From NCBI GenBank assembly GCA_001298575.1, contig LJCV01000274.1, positions 52,970 to 116,969 of the forward strand: a stretch of DNA of 64,000 bases, written 5' to 3'. This DNA comes from Actinobacteria bacterium OK074. GTDB taxonomy: Bacteria; Actinomycetota; Actinomycetes; Streptomycetales; Streptomycetaceae. This document shows, piece after piece, positions 8,833 through 18,031 of this stretch. The translations under genes were made by a program, and so were the position numbers. The notes beneath the pieces were generated by a model, which saw only the letters and a list, made by a program, of their open reading frames with translations, did no database searches and was not told the DNA's origin. Every line of letters starts with the position of its first letter. Position 1 is the first letter of the stretch.

Positions 8833-9492
8833 TCAGGTTGCGCCGGTCCCGCCGGCCTCGGTTCCGCCCGCCTCGGTCCCGCCAACCTCGGTTCCGTCCA
8901 CCCCACTCGTTCCGTCCGCCCCGCCCGTCCCGTCCAGCAACGTCAGAAAGTCCTCGAACGCCGCCGGCATGTCCACCGACTCCGGGCCGAGGAGCCACTG
9001 GTACTGGAGGCCGTCCATCACCGCCACGAGCAGCGGCGCCGCCCGCTCGGGGGTGAGCCCGTTCGGCAGCCGGTCGCCGTACCGGGTGCGCAGGGCGTCC
9101 GTCATGGTCGCGCGGACCTTGCCGTACCGCTCGGTGAAGAAGGCGCGGGCCGGGTGGTCCTCGGTGACGCTCTCGCCGAGCAGCGCCGAGAACGTCTGGA
9201 CGATGCCCGGCCGCATCGCGTTGTACTCGACGAGCGAGGTGAGCAGGTCGAGCCGCCAGGCACTGTCGGGGACCGCGTCCCACCGGTCGCGTTCCTTGAG
9301 GACGGCGACGAGCAGCGAGTCCTTGGTCGGGAAGTAGTGCAGCAGCCCCTGCTGGGTCAGACCCACCCGTTCCGCCACGGCGGCCATGCTCGCGCCCCGG
9401 TAACCACGCTCGGCGATCACTTCCAGGGCGGCCCGCACGATCTCGCCGCGCCGCTCCTCGCGCCGTTCCTCGCTCCGTGTCCGGGTCGTCAT
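8833..9492 (-). CDS. TetR-family regulator with a Gly-Thr-Glu repeat tail
   Basis: A 219-residue protein from the ATG at 9492. The helix-turn-helix spans about residues 15-60 (IVRAALEVIAERGYRGASMAAVAERVGLTQQGLLHYFPTKDSLLVAVL). The ligand domain includes FTERYGKV and a DGLQYQWLLGPE helix typical of the TetR C-terminal domain. The last ~30 residues are repeats of the type GGTEA, encoded by slippage-prone DNA at about 8835-8925. The divergent gene is the GH3 beta-glucosidase, so sugar-linked control is plausible but unproven. Confidence 0.88.
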   Translation of the reverse strand: MTTRTRSEERREERRGEIVRAALEVIAERGYRGASMAAVAERVGLTQQGLLHYFPTKDSLLVAVLKERDRWDAVPDSAWRLDLLTSLVEYNAMRPGIVQTFSALLGESVTEDHPARAFFTERYGKVRATMTDALRTRYGDRLPNGLTPERAAPLLVAVMDGLQYQWLLGPESVDMPAAFEDFLTLLDGTGGADGTSGVDGTEVGGTEAGGTEAGGTGAT

Positions 9493-9672
9493 GGCGTCAC
9501 CGTACGGCATCCCCATTCACCCGAAAGGTCACTGTGAGATAACGAAATCTGGTGCTTTACTGGTCTCGCGGGCAGGATGGACGCGGCGGGAAGAGTAGAC
9601 GGAACAGACGGAACGGACTGGCGAGGCAACGGCGTTCGCGACTTCAACGGCTTTCAATGAGGAGGTGCCGTC

Positions 9673-12141
9673 ATGGCGCAGGCAGTGGGGGACCCGGGGC
9701 GCACCCGGGGGTACGAAGGAGACGCGGCCAGGGAGGCAGCCGTGGAAGCCGCCCTTGCCCAGCTGGACCTGGACACCAAGGCACACCTCCTCTCCGGCCA
9801 GGACATGTGGACGCTGCCCGCGCTGCCGCACATCGGCCTGCGGTCCCTCGTCATGTCCGACGGCCCGATTGGCGTGCGCGGGGTGCACTGGAGCGCCGAG
9901 GACCCCTCCGTCGCGCTGCCCTCCCCGACCGCGCTCGCCGCCACCTGGGACCCCGAACTCGCCCGCAGGGCAGGCGTGCTGCTCGCCCAGGAGGCCCGCC
10001 GCAAGGGCGTCCACGTGCTGCTGGCGCCCACGGTCAACCTGCACCGCTCCCCGCTCGGCGGCCGGCACTTCGAGGCGTACAGCGAGGACCCGTACCTCAC
10101 CGGTCGTATCGGCACCGGATACGTACGGGGCGTGCAGTCGGGCGGCGTCGGCACCACCGTCAAGCACTTCGTGGCCAACGACGCCGAGACCGAACGCTTC
10201 ACGGTCGACAACCAGCTCTCCGAACGCACCCTGCGCGAGCTGTACCTGGCCCCCTTCGAGGCGATCGTGGCCAACGCCCACCCCTGGGGCATCATGACCG
10301 CCTACAACACGGTCAACGGCACGACGATGACGGAACACCGCCACCTGGTGAACGAGGTCCTGCGCGGCGAATGGGGCTTCGACGGCTTCAACGTCTCCGA
10401 CTGGACCGCCGCCCGCTCCACCGCCGGGGCCATGACCGGCGGCCTGGACGTCGCCATGCCGGGCCCCGACACCGTCTACGGCGCCCCCCTCGCCGAGGCC
10501 GTCCGCGCGGGCCGGGTCGCGGAGTCCGTGGTCGACGACGCCGTGCGCCGCGTCCTGCGCCTGGCCGCCCGCGTCGGCGTCCTGGACGGCGCCGAACCGG
10601 TCGTCCCCGCCGCCGAACTCCCGCCGCCCGTCGACGGCGAGGGCCTCGCCCGCGAGATCGCCCGCCGCTCCTTCGTCCTGGTGCGGAACGAGAACGGCGC
10701 CCTGCCCCTGAAACCGCACACGAGGATCGCCCTGATCGGCGGCGCGGCCCGCGACGCCCGCGTCCTGGGCGGCGGTTCGGCCACTGTCTTCCCGGCCCGG
10801 ACCGTCTCCCCGCTGGAGGGCCTCACCGAGGCGCTCCCCGACGGCGCCCTCAGCTACGCCCTGGGCGCCGATCCGAACGAGCAACTGACCGTCGCGGAAA
10901 AGGGGTTCGCCCTCCGCGCGATCTGCCGGGACGCCACCGGCGCGGTCATCGGCACCCGCTCGGCCCCCAGCGGCCAGATCCAGTGGTTCGGCTCGGACCT
11001 GCCGGACGGAGTCACCCACGAGATGCTGCACACCGTCGAGTTGAGGGGCGCCTTCACCCCGCGGGAGAGCGGCCGGCACACCTTCGGCATCAAGGGAGCG
11101 GGCGAGTTCACCCTCGCGGTCGCGGGCACGACGTACTACGACGGCGTCCAACGCCCCGCGGACGGCGACCCGTTCGCCGCGTTCTTCGGCGCCCCGGTGC
11201 CGCACGCCGAGGTCGAACTCGCTGAGGGCGAACCGGTGGAGGTCTCCCTCACCTACGTCGTGAGCTTCCCCGAGGACGCCCCCTTCACCACGGTCGGCTT
11301 CTCCCTGGGGCACCAGGACCCGCGGCGTGCCCCGGAGGAACTGATCGCGGAGGCGGCGGAGTCGGCGCGGGCGGCCGACACGGCGGTCGTGGTGGTCGCC
11401 ACCACGGACGCGGTCGAATCGGAGGGCTTCGACCGCGTGAGCCTCCGCCTGCCCGGCCACCAGGACGAGCTGGTCCGCGCGGTGGCCGCCGCCAACCCCA
11501 ACACGGTCGTGGTCGTCAACTCCGGCTCCCCGGTGGAACTCCCGTGGCGCGAGGAGGTCGCGGCCGTCCTGCTGACCTGGTTCCCCGGCCAGTCGGGCGG
11601 CGCGGCCCTGGCCGACGTCCTCACCGGCGCCCATGAACCCGGCGGTCGCCTGCCCACCACCTGGGGCACCCTGGAGGCCGCCCCGGTCACCCAGGTCACC
11701 CCCAAGGGTGGCGAACTCCCCTACACCGAGGGTGTGTTCATCGGCTACCGCGCCTGGGACCGGCAGGGCGCGACCCCCTCGTACGTCTTCGGCCACGGCC
11801 TCGGCTACACGGAGTGGACCTACGACGGGATCGAGGTGCACGACCTCAAGGCCACGGTCCGGCTCACCAACACCGGCACCCGCCCCGGCGGCGAAGTCGT
11901 CCAGTTGTACGCCGCCCCGGCCGATCCGGGCCCGGACCGCCCCGCCCGCTGGCTGGCCGCCTTCGCGACGGTGACGGCGGAGGCGGGGGAGAGCGTCGTG
12001 GCCGTGCTGGACATTCCCCGCCGCACCTTCGAAATATGGGACGAACCGGGTGGGGCGTGGGTGTTTGTGAAGGGTTCGTACGAGATCGAAGCGGGGCGCT
12101 CAATCAGCGACCGCAGGGCCGCGACGACGATTAACGTCTGA
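9673..12141 (+). CDS. Glycoside hydrolase family 3 beta-glucosidase with PA14-like insert
   Basis: An 822-residue protein with the full multi-domain GH3 layout. The N-terminal TIM barrel carries VKHFVANDAET and the nucleophile Asp243 in NVSDW. The alpha/beta sandwich domain is interrupted at about residues 400-560 by a beta-rich PA14-like module (GRHTFGIKGAGEF, YYDGVQRP). A C-terminal fibronectin-III-like domain starts near residue 700. No signal peptide is seen, so it probably cleaves imported oligosaccharides inside the cell. An ATG with GAGGAGGTG-like purines upstream (9659-9667) supports the start. Aldose 1-epimerase lies convergently downstream. Confidence 0.93.
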   Translation: MAQAVGDPGRTRGYEGDAAREAAVEAALAQLDLDTKAHLLSGQDMWTLPALPHIGLRSLVMSDGPIGVRGVHWSAEDPSVALPSPTALAATWDPELARRAGVLLAQEARRKGVHVLLAPTVNLHRSPLGGRHFEAYSEDPYLTGRIGTGYVRGVQSGGVGTTVKHFVANDAETERFTVDNQLSERTLRELYLAPFEAIVANAHPWGIMTAYNTVNGTTMTEHRHLVNEVLRGEWGFDGFNVSDWTAARSTAGAMTGGLDVAMPGPDTVYGAPLAEAVRAGRVAESVVDDAVRRVLRLAARVGVLDGAEPVVPAAELPPPVDGEGLAREIARRSFVLVRNENGALPLKPHTRIALIGGAARDARVLGGGSATVFPARTVSPLEGLTEALPDGALSYALGADPNEQLTVAEKGFALRAICRDATGAVIGTRSAPSGQIQWFGSDLPDGVTHEMLHTVELRGAFTPRESGRHTFGIKGAGEFTLAVAGTTYYDGVQRPADGDPFAAFFGAPVPHAEVELAEGEPVEVSLTYVVSFPEDAPFTTVGFSLGHQDPRRAPEELIAEAAESARAADTAVVVVATTDAVESEGFDRVSLRLPGHQDELVRAVAAANPNTVVVVNSGSPVELPWREEVAAVLLTWFPGQSGGAALADVLTGAHEPGGRLPTTWGTLEAAPVTQVTPKGGELPYTEGVFIGYRAWDRQGATPSYVFGHGLGYTEWTYDGIEVHDLKATVRLTNTGTRPGGEVVQLYAAPADPGPDRPARWLAAFATVTAEAGESVVAVLDIPRRTFEIWDEPGGAWVFVKGSYEIEAGRSISDRRAATTINV

Positions 12142-12272
12142 CTCGGGAAACCCCTCCGGGGGCGTCCTCCCCAAGCAGCCCCGGTCCGGAACCTGACCAC
12201 CGGATCGGGGCTCAGTACTCGATTTTGGGTACGTCTCCTTCGGCATGTCCCCTTCGGTACCTTCCCTTCGGT

Positions 12273-13331
12273 TCAGCGGACCCCGAACCCGTACACCGTC
12301 TCCGACCGGTAGACCTCCCCGGGCCGCAGCACCGTAGTCGGGAAGTCGGGCCGGTTCGGCGAGTCCGGGAAGTGCTGGGTCTCCAACGCGATCCCGTCCC
12401 CGGGGGCGAACGGCGCACTCAAGTGATCCGCGGTGTACACCTGGATCCCCGGCTCGGTAGTGGCGACGGCCAGCACCCGCCCACTCCCGGCCTCGTACAA
12501 CTCCCCGATGCCGACAGCCGTCTCGGTAACTCCCTTGTCGAGCACGAAGTTGTGGTCGTACCCACCGCCCACCTTCCGCGCCTGACGGAAGTCGAACTCC
12601 GTACCGTCCACTGCGGCAAGCGCCCCCGTGGGGATGAGGTCCCCGTCCACCGGCGTGAACCGCCCCGCGGCGAGCCGCAGTTCATGCCCACCGGCGCCGC
12701 CTCCGCCACTCCCGACGTTCCCGACCCCCGAAAGGTTCCAGTAAGAGTGATTGGTCAGATTCACCACGGTGGGAGCATCGGTCACCGCCTCGTAGGCGAC
12801 CCGCAGCGCGACCCCCGCGACCCCCCCGACGCCCCCCTCGCCCAACCCGCCCGACTCGCTCAGCTCATCCGACTCGCCCAACTCGCCCAACGTGTACGTG
12901 GCGGAGACCTCCAGCCGCCCCGGGAAGCCCTCCTCGCCGTGCGGGCTGACCCGGCTGAAGCGGACCCCGTCGGGGACCTCCTCCGCCGTCCACACGCGCT
13001 TGTCGAAGCCGAGGTCGCCGCCGTGGAGGGAGTTGGGGCCGTTGTTGCGGGCGAGGGCGTACTCGCGGTCGTCGAGCGGGAAGCGGCCGCCCGCGATGCG
13101 GTTGGCGTAACGGCCCACCAGGGCGCCCAAGTACGGCTCCGGGTGCGTGAGGTAGCCGTCGAGGTCCGGGAAGCCCAGCACCACGTTCGCCGGGTGCCCC
13201 TCCCGGTCGGGGAGTTCCACCGACTGCACGATCCCGCCGTACGTCAGGATCCGAACCCGGACGCCGGCGCGCTCCAGCGTCCAGCGGTGGACCGGCGTGC
13301 CGTCGGAAAGTGTGCCGAAAAGTTCACTCAT
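12273..13331 (-). CDS. galM: Aldose 1-epimerase (galactose mutarotase)
   Basis: A 352-residue protein from the ATG at 13331; a GTG at 13340 is in frame. Family residues are visible: NRIAGGRF near the substrate site, NNGPNSLHGG with the binding His, VVNLTNHSYWNL with the catalytic His, and a Glu in the VEHE-like position replaced here by IALETQHFPDSPN. Two Gly/Ser/Glu-rich inserts (about 155-175 and 215-225) are unusual. It interconverts alpha and beta anomers of released sugars, which fits the GH3 gene opposite. It lies 15 bp behind the SGNH gene on the same strand. Confidence 0.92.
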   Translation of the reverse strand: MSELFGTLSDGTPVHRWTLERAGVRVRILTYGGIVQSVELPDREGHPANVVLGFPDLDGYLTHPEPYLGALVGRYANRIAGGRFPLDDREYALARNNGPNSLHGGDLGFDKRVWTAEEVPDGVRFSRVSPHGEEGFPGRLEVSATYTLGELGESDELSESGGLGEGGVGGVAGVALRVAYEAVTDAPTVVNLTNHSYWNLSGVGNVGSGGGGAGGHELRLAAGRFTPVDGDLIPTGALAAVDGTEFDFRQARKVGGGYDHNFVLDKGVTETAVGIGELYEAGSGRVLAVATTEPGIQVYTADHLSAPFAPGDGIALETQHFPDSPNRPDFPTTVLRPGEVYRSETVYGFGVR

Positions 13332-13346
13332 GTTCGGCACTTTAAG

Positions 13347-14243
13347 TCACGAGGTCACCGGCTTCTTCGCCGTCACGTTCCGGTAGGCGATCTCGGCGAG
13401 GCGGGCCTGGCCGTCGGTGCTCGGGTGGAACCAGTCCCACTGGCTCAACTGCGTCGTGGTGAACCGGTAGTCGAAGACGGCGTCCCCGTCGAACCGGCAC
13501 AGCCGGTCCGTCGCGCACACGTCCTTGAGGACCTTGTTGTACGCCTCCACGCGCGCCTGCACCGTCTCGCGGCGCAGGTTCGCCGCCGCGGACAGCGACT
13601 CCGCGTCGCCCAGCATCGACGGGCAGATCCCCAGCTTCCACACCTGCCGGCCCAGCTCGCTCGTCCGGCCCTGGGACCACAGCCGCTTCAGGTTCGGCAC
13701 GCTCGCCACGTACACCTGGCTCTTCGGCGACGCCTTCCGCAGTGTCGTCAGGGCCTGCTCGAAGTCCGCGCGGAAGTCGGCGACCGAGGTCATCGCCGCC
13801 GTCGTCGAACGGCAGGCGTCGTTGGCCCCGGCCATCACCGTCACCAACTCGGGCTCACGGGCCGCCGCCTTGCGCATCTGGGCGGTCAGGTCGGCCATCC
13901 GGGCGCCGGTCGCCGCGTAGTTCCAGCTGTTCGCGGCGGCGTTCTCGCCCAGCAGCCGTACGGCCAGGCTGTCGACCGTCGGGTCGCTGCCCGTCGACCA
14001 GGACACCTTGGGGCAGTCCGCGAGCACCGTGCAGGCGTCGAAGCCGCGCGTGATGGAGTCGCCGACGGCCGCGACCGAGTCCGGGGCGGTGTTCCAGCCG
14101 GTGGCCGTGGTCGCGGACGCGGAGGGCTTCGCGGCGGCGCCCGTGGGGTCGTCGCACGCGGCGGCGCCCAGCAGCACCGTCCCCGCCACCGCGACCGCAC
14201 CGACCGCCCGCACCCGGCGACCACGGCGGCTCGGCTCCGGCAT
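13347..14243 (-). CDS. SGNH/GDSL hydrolase, predicted lipoprotein
   Basis: The ATG at 14243 follows GGGAGGGGATCC and gives 298 residues. The signal peptide runs RRVRAVGAVAVAGTVLLGAAAC and ends in a lipobox-like Cys. Catalytic blocks are clear: GDSITRG (block I), AGANDACRS (block III) and DWFHPSTDGQ (block V, Asp-His). The repeated Cys residues suggest disulfides, as in secreted Streptomyces lipases and esterases. It is probably an extracytoplasmic esterase or a carbohydrate deacylase. It is first in an apparent two-gene operon with galM. Confidence 0.88.
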   Translation of the reverse strand: MPEPSRRGRRVRAVGAVAVAGTVLLGAAACDDPTGAAAKPSASATTATGWNTAPDSVAAVGDSITRGFDACTVLADCPKVSWSTGSDPTVDSLAVRLLGENAAANSWNYAATGARMADLTAQMRKAAAREPELVTVMAGANDACRSTTAAMTSVADFRADFEQALTTLRKASPKSQVYVASVPNLKRLWSQGRTSELGRQVWKLGICPSMLGDAESLSAAANLRRETVQARVEAYNKVLKDVCATDRLCRFDGDAVFDYRFTTTQLSQWDWFHPSTDGQARLAEIAYRNVTAKKPVTS

Positions 14244-14596
14244 CCCGGATCCCCTCCCTCGACACGACACAGCACGACACGACACATACGACGAACACGA
14301 CGAACGAGGCGATCTCGATGTTCCCCGCCGCGCCCACCCGTGATGTTTCCCACGCGGTTGAACACGACGGCCCGCCGCCCCGTATCAAGAAAGTCGGCGC
14401 AGCCGAAGCCGGGCGGACCCGTCACGGACTCGTCGGGTCGACCTCGCGTCCCCTTGGGTGAACCTGGGGGTTCGCAAGGGCAAGGACGGACGGTACGTCA
14501 CACTCCGCGCACCGTCGCACGGTAGCCTCGCCCCCGTGGCTGCCTCGCCGCTCCCGTTCCGCTAAGTTACAGATGTCCTGCTCTGTGGAGGCCCCG
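14244..14596. promoter_or_regulatory. Divergent intergenic region (SGNH / DUF3145)
   Basis: No gene is supported in this 353-bp gap. Near 14261-14311 there is a run of CGACAC/ACGA short repeats on the SGNH side. The DUF3145 side carries an ACGGTAGCCT block at about 14519-14528 that resembles an actinobacterial -10 region. Nothing else stands out. Confidence 0.4.
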
Positions 14597-15094
14597 GTGA
14601 CGACGACACGTGGAGTTCTGTACGTGCACTCCGCGCCGCGCGCGCTGTGCCCGCACGTCGAGTGGGCCGTGGCCGGGGTGCTCGGTACCCGGGTCAGCCT
14701 GGACTGGATCCGGCAGCCCGCGGCGCCCGGCACCTGGAGATCAGAGTTCTCCTGGAAGGGCGAGGCCGGCACGGCGTCCAAGCTCGCGTCCGCACTGCGC
14801 GGCTGGCACCTGCTCCGCTTCGAGGTGACCGCCGAACCCTGCGCCACGGCCGAGGGCGAACGCTACAGCTGCACCCCCGAACTGGGCATCTTCCACGCCG
14901 TCACCGGCATCCACGGCGACATCCTCGTCCCCGAGGACCGCCTGCGCGCCGCCCTCCTCCGCTCCCAACAGGGCGAGAGCGACCTGGAGTCGGACCTCTC
15001 CCGCCTCCTCGGCAAGCCGTGGGACGACGAGTTGGAGCCGTTCCGCTACGCGGGCGAGGGCGCCCCGGTCCGCTGGCTGCACCAAGTGGTCTGA
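14597..15094 (+). CDS. DUF3145 domain-containing protein
   Basis: The start is taken as the GTG at 14597 because GGAGG lies 6 bp upstream and the conserved domain begins TTTRGVLYVHSAPRALCPHVEWA immediately. This gives 165 residues, the usual length. The rest, including LDWIRQPAAPGTWRSE, GWHLLRFEVT and EDRLRAALLRS, fits DUF3145 throughout. The family is restricted to actinobacteria and habitually lies next to the fatty acid synthase operon, as here. Its biochemical role is unknown. Confidence 0.88.
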   Translation: MTTTRGVLYVHSAPRALCPHVEWAVAGVLGTRVSLDWIRQPAAPGTWRSEFSWKGEAGTASKLASALRGWHLLRFEVTAEPCATAEGERYSCTPELGIFHAVTGIHGDILVPEDRLRAALLRSQQGESDLESDLSRLLGKPWDDELEPFRYAGEGAPVRWLHQVV

Positions 15095-15162
15095 GACCAA
15101 CCCGCCCCAGCCGTACGCACAGAGCCCCTACGCAAGCCCGTACGCATGCCCCCCTGAACGCC

Positions 15163-15196
15163 TGAAGGGCGCCCACCGGCCGGTGGGCGCCCTTCA
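15163..15196. terminator. Perfect 34-nt palindrome, bidirectional terminator of DUF3145 and fabF
   Basis: Two 17-nt arms, starting TGAAGGGCGCCC and ending GGGCGCCCTTCA, are exact complements with no spacer. The palindrome sits between the stops of two convergent genes. It lacks a strong T-tract but is a typical Streptomyces GC-rich terminator. Confidence 0.8.
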
Positions 15197-15232
15197 CGGT
15201 CGTAGCGCGAGTGTCAGACGCTGGCGCGGGTG

Positions 15233-16504
15233 TCAGACACTCCGGAACGCCAGGACGACGTTGTGCCCGCCGAACCCGAACGAATCGTTCAGCGCGGCGA
15301 TCCGGCCCTCGACGGGCAGCTTGCGCGCCTCGCCCCGGACGACGTCGGCGTTCGCCTCCGCCTCGGGGTCGATGTTCTTCAGGTTGATGGTCGGGGGCGC
15401 CACCCGGTGGTACAGCGCGAGCACCGTGGCCACCGTCTCCACGCCGCCCGCACCGCCCAGCAGGTGCCCGGTCATCGACTTCGTCGCGGACACCGCGAAG
15501 TGGTCGGCGTGGTCGCCGAACACCTTCCGCAGCGCCTTGAGTTCGGCGACGTCCCCGGCGGGCGTGGACGTCGCGTGCGCGTTGACGTGCACGATCTCGG
15601 CGGGGTCGAGGTCGTTGCGGTCCAGCAGGTTCTGCAGGGCGTGAGAGATCCCGCGCCCCTCCGGCTCCGGCTGCACGATGTCGTGCGCGTCCGCCGAGAT
15701 GCCCTGCCCGATCGCCTCGGCGTACACACGGGCGCCGCGTGCCGCCGCGTGCTCCGCGGACTCCAGGACGACCACGCCGGAGCCCTCGCCCATGATGAAG
15801 CCGTCGCGGCCCATGTCGTAGGGGCGGGAGGCGCCCTGCGGGTCGTCGTTGTTCTTGGACATCGCCATCATGTTGCCGAACGCGGCCATCGGCAGCGGGT
15901 GGATCGCCGCCTCCGTGCCGCCCGCGATGACGACGTCGGCGCGGCCCGTCCGGATCATCTCGATGGCGTAGCCGATGGCTTCCGCGCCCGAGGCGCACGC
16001 GGAGACCGGGGTGTGCACGCCCGCACGGGCGCCCACGGCCAGGCCCACGTTCGCGGACGGGCTGTTGGGCATCAGCATCGGCACGGTGTGCGGGGAGACG
16101 CGGCGTACGCCCTTCTCCTTGAGCACGTCGTACTGGTCGAGCAGGGTGGTCACGCCGCCGATGCCGGAGGCGATGACCGCGCCCAGCCGGTCGGGGTCGA
16201 CGGCCGGGTCCTCACCGGCGCGCGCGGTGAAACCCGCGTCGGCCCACGCCTCCTTCGCCGCGATCAGCGCGAACTGCGCCGAGCGGTCCAGGCGGCGGGC
16301 CTGCGGACGGGGGATGATCTCACCGGGCTCCACGGCGATCTGCGCGGCGATGCGGACCGGCTGCTCGGCAGCCCATTCCTGTTCCAGGAGACGGACGCCG
16401 GAACGTCCGGCGACAAGGCCCTCCCAGGTGGAGGTCGCGTCGCCACCCAGCGGTGTGGTTGCGCCGATACCGGTGACGACCACGGTGCGATTGGTCGAGT
16501 TCAC
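15233..16504 (-). CDS. fabF: Beta-ketoacyl-ACP synthase II
   Basis: A 423-residue KAS II. It condenses malonyl-ACP with growing acyl-ACP during fatty acid elongation. The catalytic triad is intact: Cys170 in TPVSACASG, His in VNAHATSTPAGD and His in KSMTGHLLGGAG. FGFGGHN near the end completes the thiolase-fold signature. It is the last gene of the fabD-fabH-acpP-fabF operon, 122 bp after acpP. Confidence 0.97.
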   Translation of the reverse strand: MNSTNRTVVVTGIGATTPLGGDATSTWEGLVAGRSGVRLLEQEWAAEQPVRIAAQIAVEPGEIIPRPQARRLDRSAQFALIAAKEAWADAGFTARAGEDPAVDPDRLGAVIASGIGGVTTLLDQYDVLKEKGVRRVSPHTVPMLMPNSPSANVGLAVGARAGVHTPVSACASGAEAIGYAIEMIRTGRADVVIAGGTEAAIHPLPMAAFGNMMAMSKNNDDPQGASRPYDMGRDGFIMGEGSGVVVLESAEHAAARGARVYAEAIGQGISADAHDIVQPEPEGRGISHALQNLLDRNDLDPAEIVHVNAHATSTPAGDVAELKALRKVFGDHADHFAVSATKSMTGHLLGGAGGVETVATVLALYHRVAPPTINLKNIDPEAEANADVVRGEARKLPVEGRIAALNDSFGFGGHNVVLAFRSV

Positions 16505-16626
16505 GGGAATTCTTCTCCAACGAGTTCGGATTCAGCGGCGCCACCGCCGGGTGGCGGGGGCCAGGCGGCCCGGCTGCCGGGCACATGGCCGGGTCAGCCG
16601 GGCGCTCGGCCCGATTGATCCGGCGA

Positions 16627-16875
16627 TCAGCCCTGGTGGCTGAGGATGTACGTGGTCGCGTCGCCGACGGTCTTGAGGTTCTTGACGTCGTCGTCCGGGA
16701 TCTTGACGTCGAAGCGCTCTTCGGCGGCGACGACGACCTCGACCATGGACAGCGAGTCGACGTCCAGGTCGTCGGTGAAGGACTTGTCCAGCTGGACGTC
16801 CTCAACCGGGATGCCGGCGATCTCGTTCACAATCTCCGCGAGACCTTCGACGATCTCTTCCTGAGTGGCGGCCAT
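16627..16875 (-). CDS. acpP: Acyl carrier protein of primary fatty acid synthesis
   Basis: An 82-residue acidic four-helix protein, starting at the ATG at 16875 behind AAGGAG. Ser41 in LDVDSLSMVEVV is the phosphopantetheine attachment site. The flanking helix DSLSMVEVVVAAEERFDVKIPDDD is typical of bacterial AcpP. It carries acyl intermediates between FabD, FabH and FabF, whose genes flank it. Confidence 0.97.
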   Translation of the reverse strand: MAATQEEIVEGLAEIVNEIAGIPVEDVQLDKSFTDDLDVDSLSMVEVVVAAEERFDVKIPDDDVKNLKTVGDATTYILSHQG

Positions 16876-16983
16876 GTCAGGCGCTCCTTCGTGTGTATCC
16901 AGAGAGGGTGTGGCGCCCGCCGCGTAGCGGCAGGTGAGGTACAACTTCCGCCGCCGGATCGGAGGATCCGGTGGCGGACGTGC

Positions 16984-18015
16984 CTAGGGGAGGGTAACGA
17001 CCGTCGCGGCGTACACGAGACCCGCCCCGAAGCCGATGACGAGCGCGGTGTCGCCGCTCTTCGCGTCCCCGGTCGCCAGAAGCCGCTCCATCGCGAGCGG
17101 GATCGAGGCGGCCGAGGTGTTGCCGGTGGTGCGCACGTCGCGAGCGACGGTGACGTGCTCCGGCAGTTTCAGCGTCTTCACCATCGAGTCGATGATCCGC
17201 TCGTTGGCCTGGTGGGGAATGAAGACGTCCAGCTCGTCCGCGGTGATTCCGGCCGCGTCCAGCGCCTGCTGGGCGACCTTCGCCATCTCGAACACGGCCC
17301 AGCGGAACACCGCCTGGCCCTCCTGCGTGATCGCAGGGAACTTGATGTTGCCCTCGCTGTCGAGCGGGAGCGTGGTGACGTCGCCCGCGTGGAGCTTGTC
17401 CCACGGGACCGTCTGCTTGATGGTCCCGGCCTTGTCGCCCTCCGAGCCCCACACCGTCGGGCCGATGTGCGGTTCCTGGGACGGCCCCACGACGACGGCA
17501 CCGGCGCCGTCGCCGAACAGGAAGGCGGTGGCGCGGTCCTCCAGGTCGGTGAGGTCGGACAGCCGCTCCACGCCGATGACCAGCACGTACTGCGCCGAAC
17601 CCTCGACGACCATGCCCTTGGCCAGCGTGAGGCCGTAGCCGAAGCCCGCGCAGCCCGCCGAGATGTCGAACGCGGCGGCCTTCGCGGTGCCGAGCTTGTC
17701 GGCGATCTCGGTGGCCACGGCCGGGGTCTGGCTGAAGTGCGAGACGGTGGAGACGACGACGGCGCCGATCTGCTCGGCGGCGATGCCCGCGTTCGCGATT
17801 GCCTTGCCGGACGCCTCGATCGACATCGCGGCGACGGTCTCCTCGTCACCCGCCCAGTGCCGGGTCTCGATGCCGGAGCGGGAGCGGATCCACTCGTCGG
17901 AGGAGTCGATCTTCTCCAGGATCACCTCGTTGGGCACCACCCGGACCGGACGGTAGCCGCCGACACCCAGGATGCGCGCGAACGGAGCGCCCTTGGCTGC
18001 TTTGATCTTCGACAT
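16984..18015 (-). CDS. fabH: Beta-ketoacyl-ACP synthase III
   Basis: A 343-residue KAS III, starting at the ATG at 18015 with AAGGAG upstream. The active-site residues are Cys122 in DISAGCAGFGYGL, His in FIPHQANERI and Asn in TTGNTSAASIP. It starts fatty acid chains by condensing an acyl-CoA with malonyl-ACP. In Streptomyces it accepts branched starters, which gives iso and anteiso fatty acids. It is 16 bp downstream of fabD. Confidence 0.97.
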   Translation of the reverse strand: MSKIKAAKGAPFARILGVGGYRPVRVVPNEVILEKIDSSDEWIRSRSGIETRHWAGDEETVAAMSIEASGKAIANAGIAAEQIGAVVVSTVSHFSQTPAVATEIADKLGTAKAAAFDISAGCAGFGYGLTLAKGMVVEGSAQYVLVIGVERLSDLTDLEDRATAFLFGDGAGAVVVGPSQEPHIGPTVWGSEGDKAGTIKQTVPWDKLHAGDVTTLPLDSEGNIKFPAITQEGQAVFRWAVFEMAKVAQQALDAAGITADELDVFIPHQANERIIDSMVKTLKLPEHVTVARDVRTTGNTSAASIPLAMERLLATGDAKSGDTALVIGFGAGLVYAATVVTLP

Positions 18016-18031
18016 GCTCTCGCGCTCCTTG

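Noticed and set aside
9529..11841. A ~770-codon minus-strand frame across the GH3 gene.
   Set aside because: Same reason: third-position GC in the real gene removes stops on the complement.
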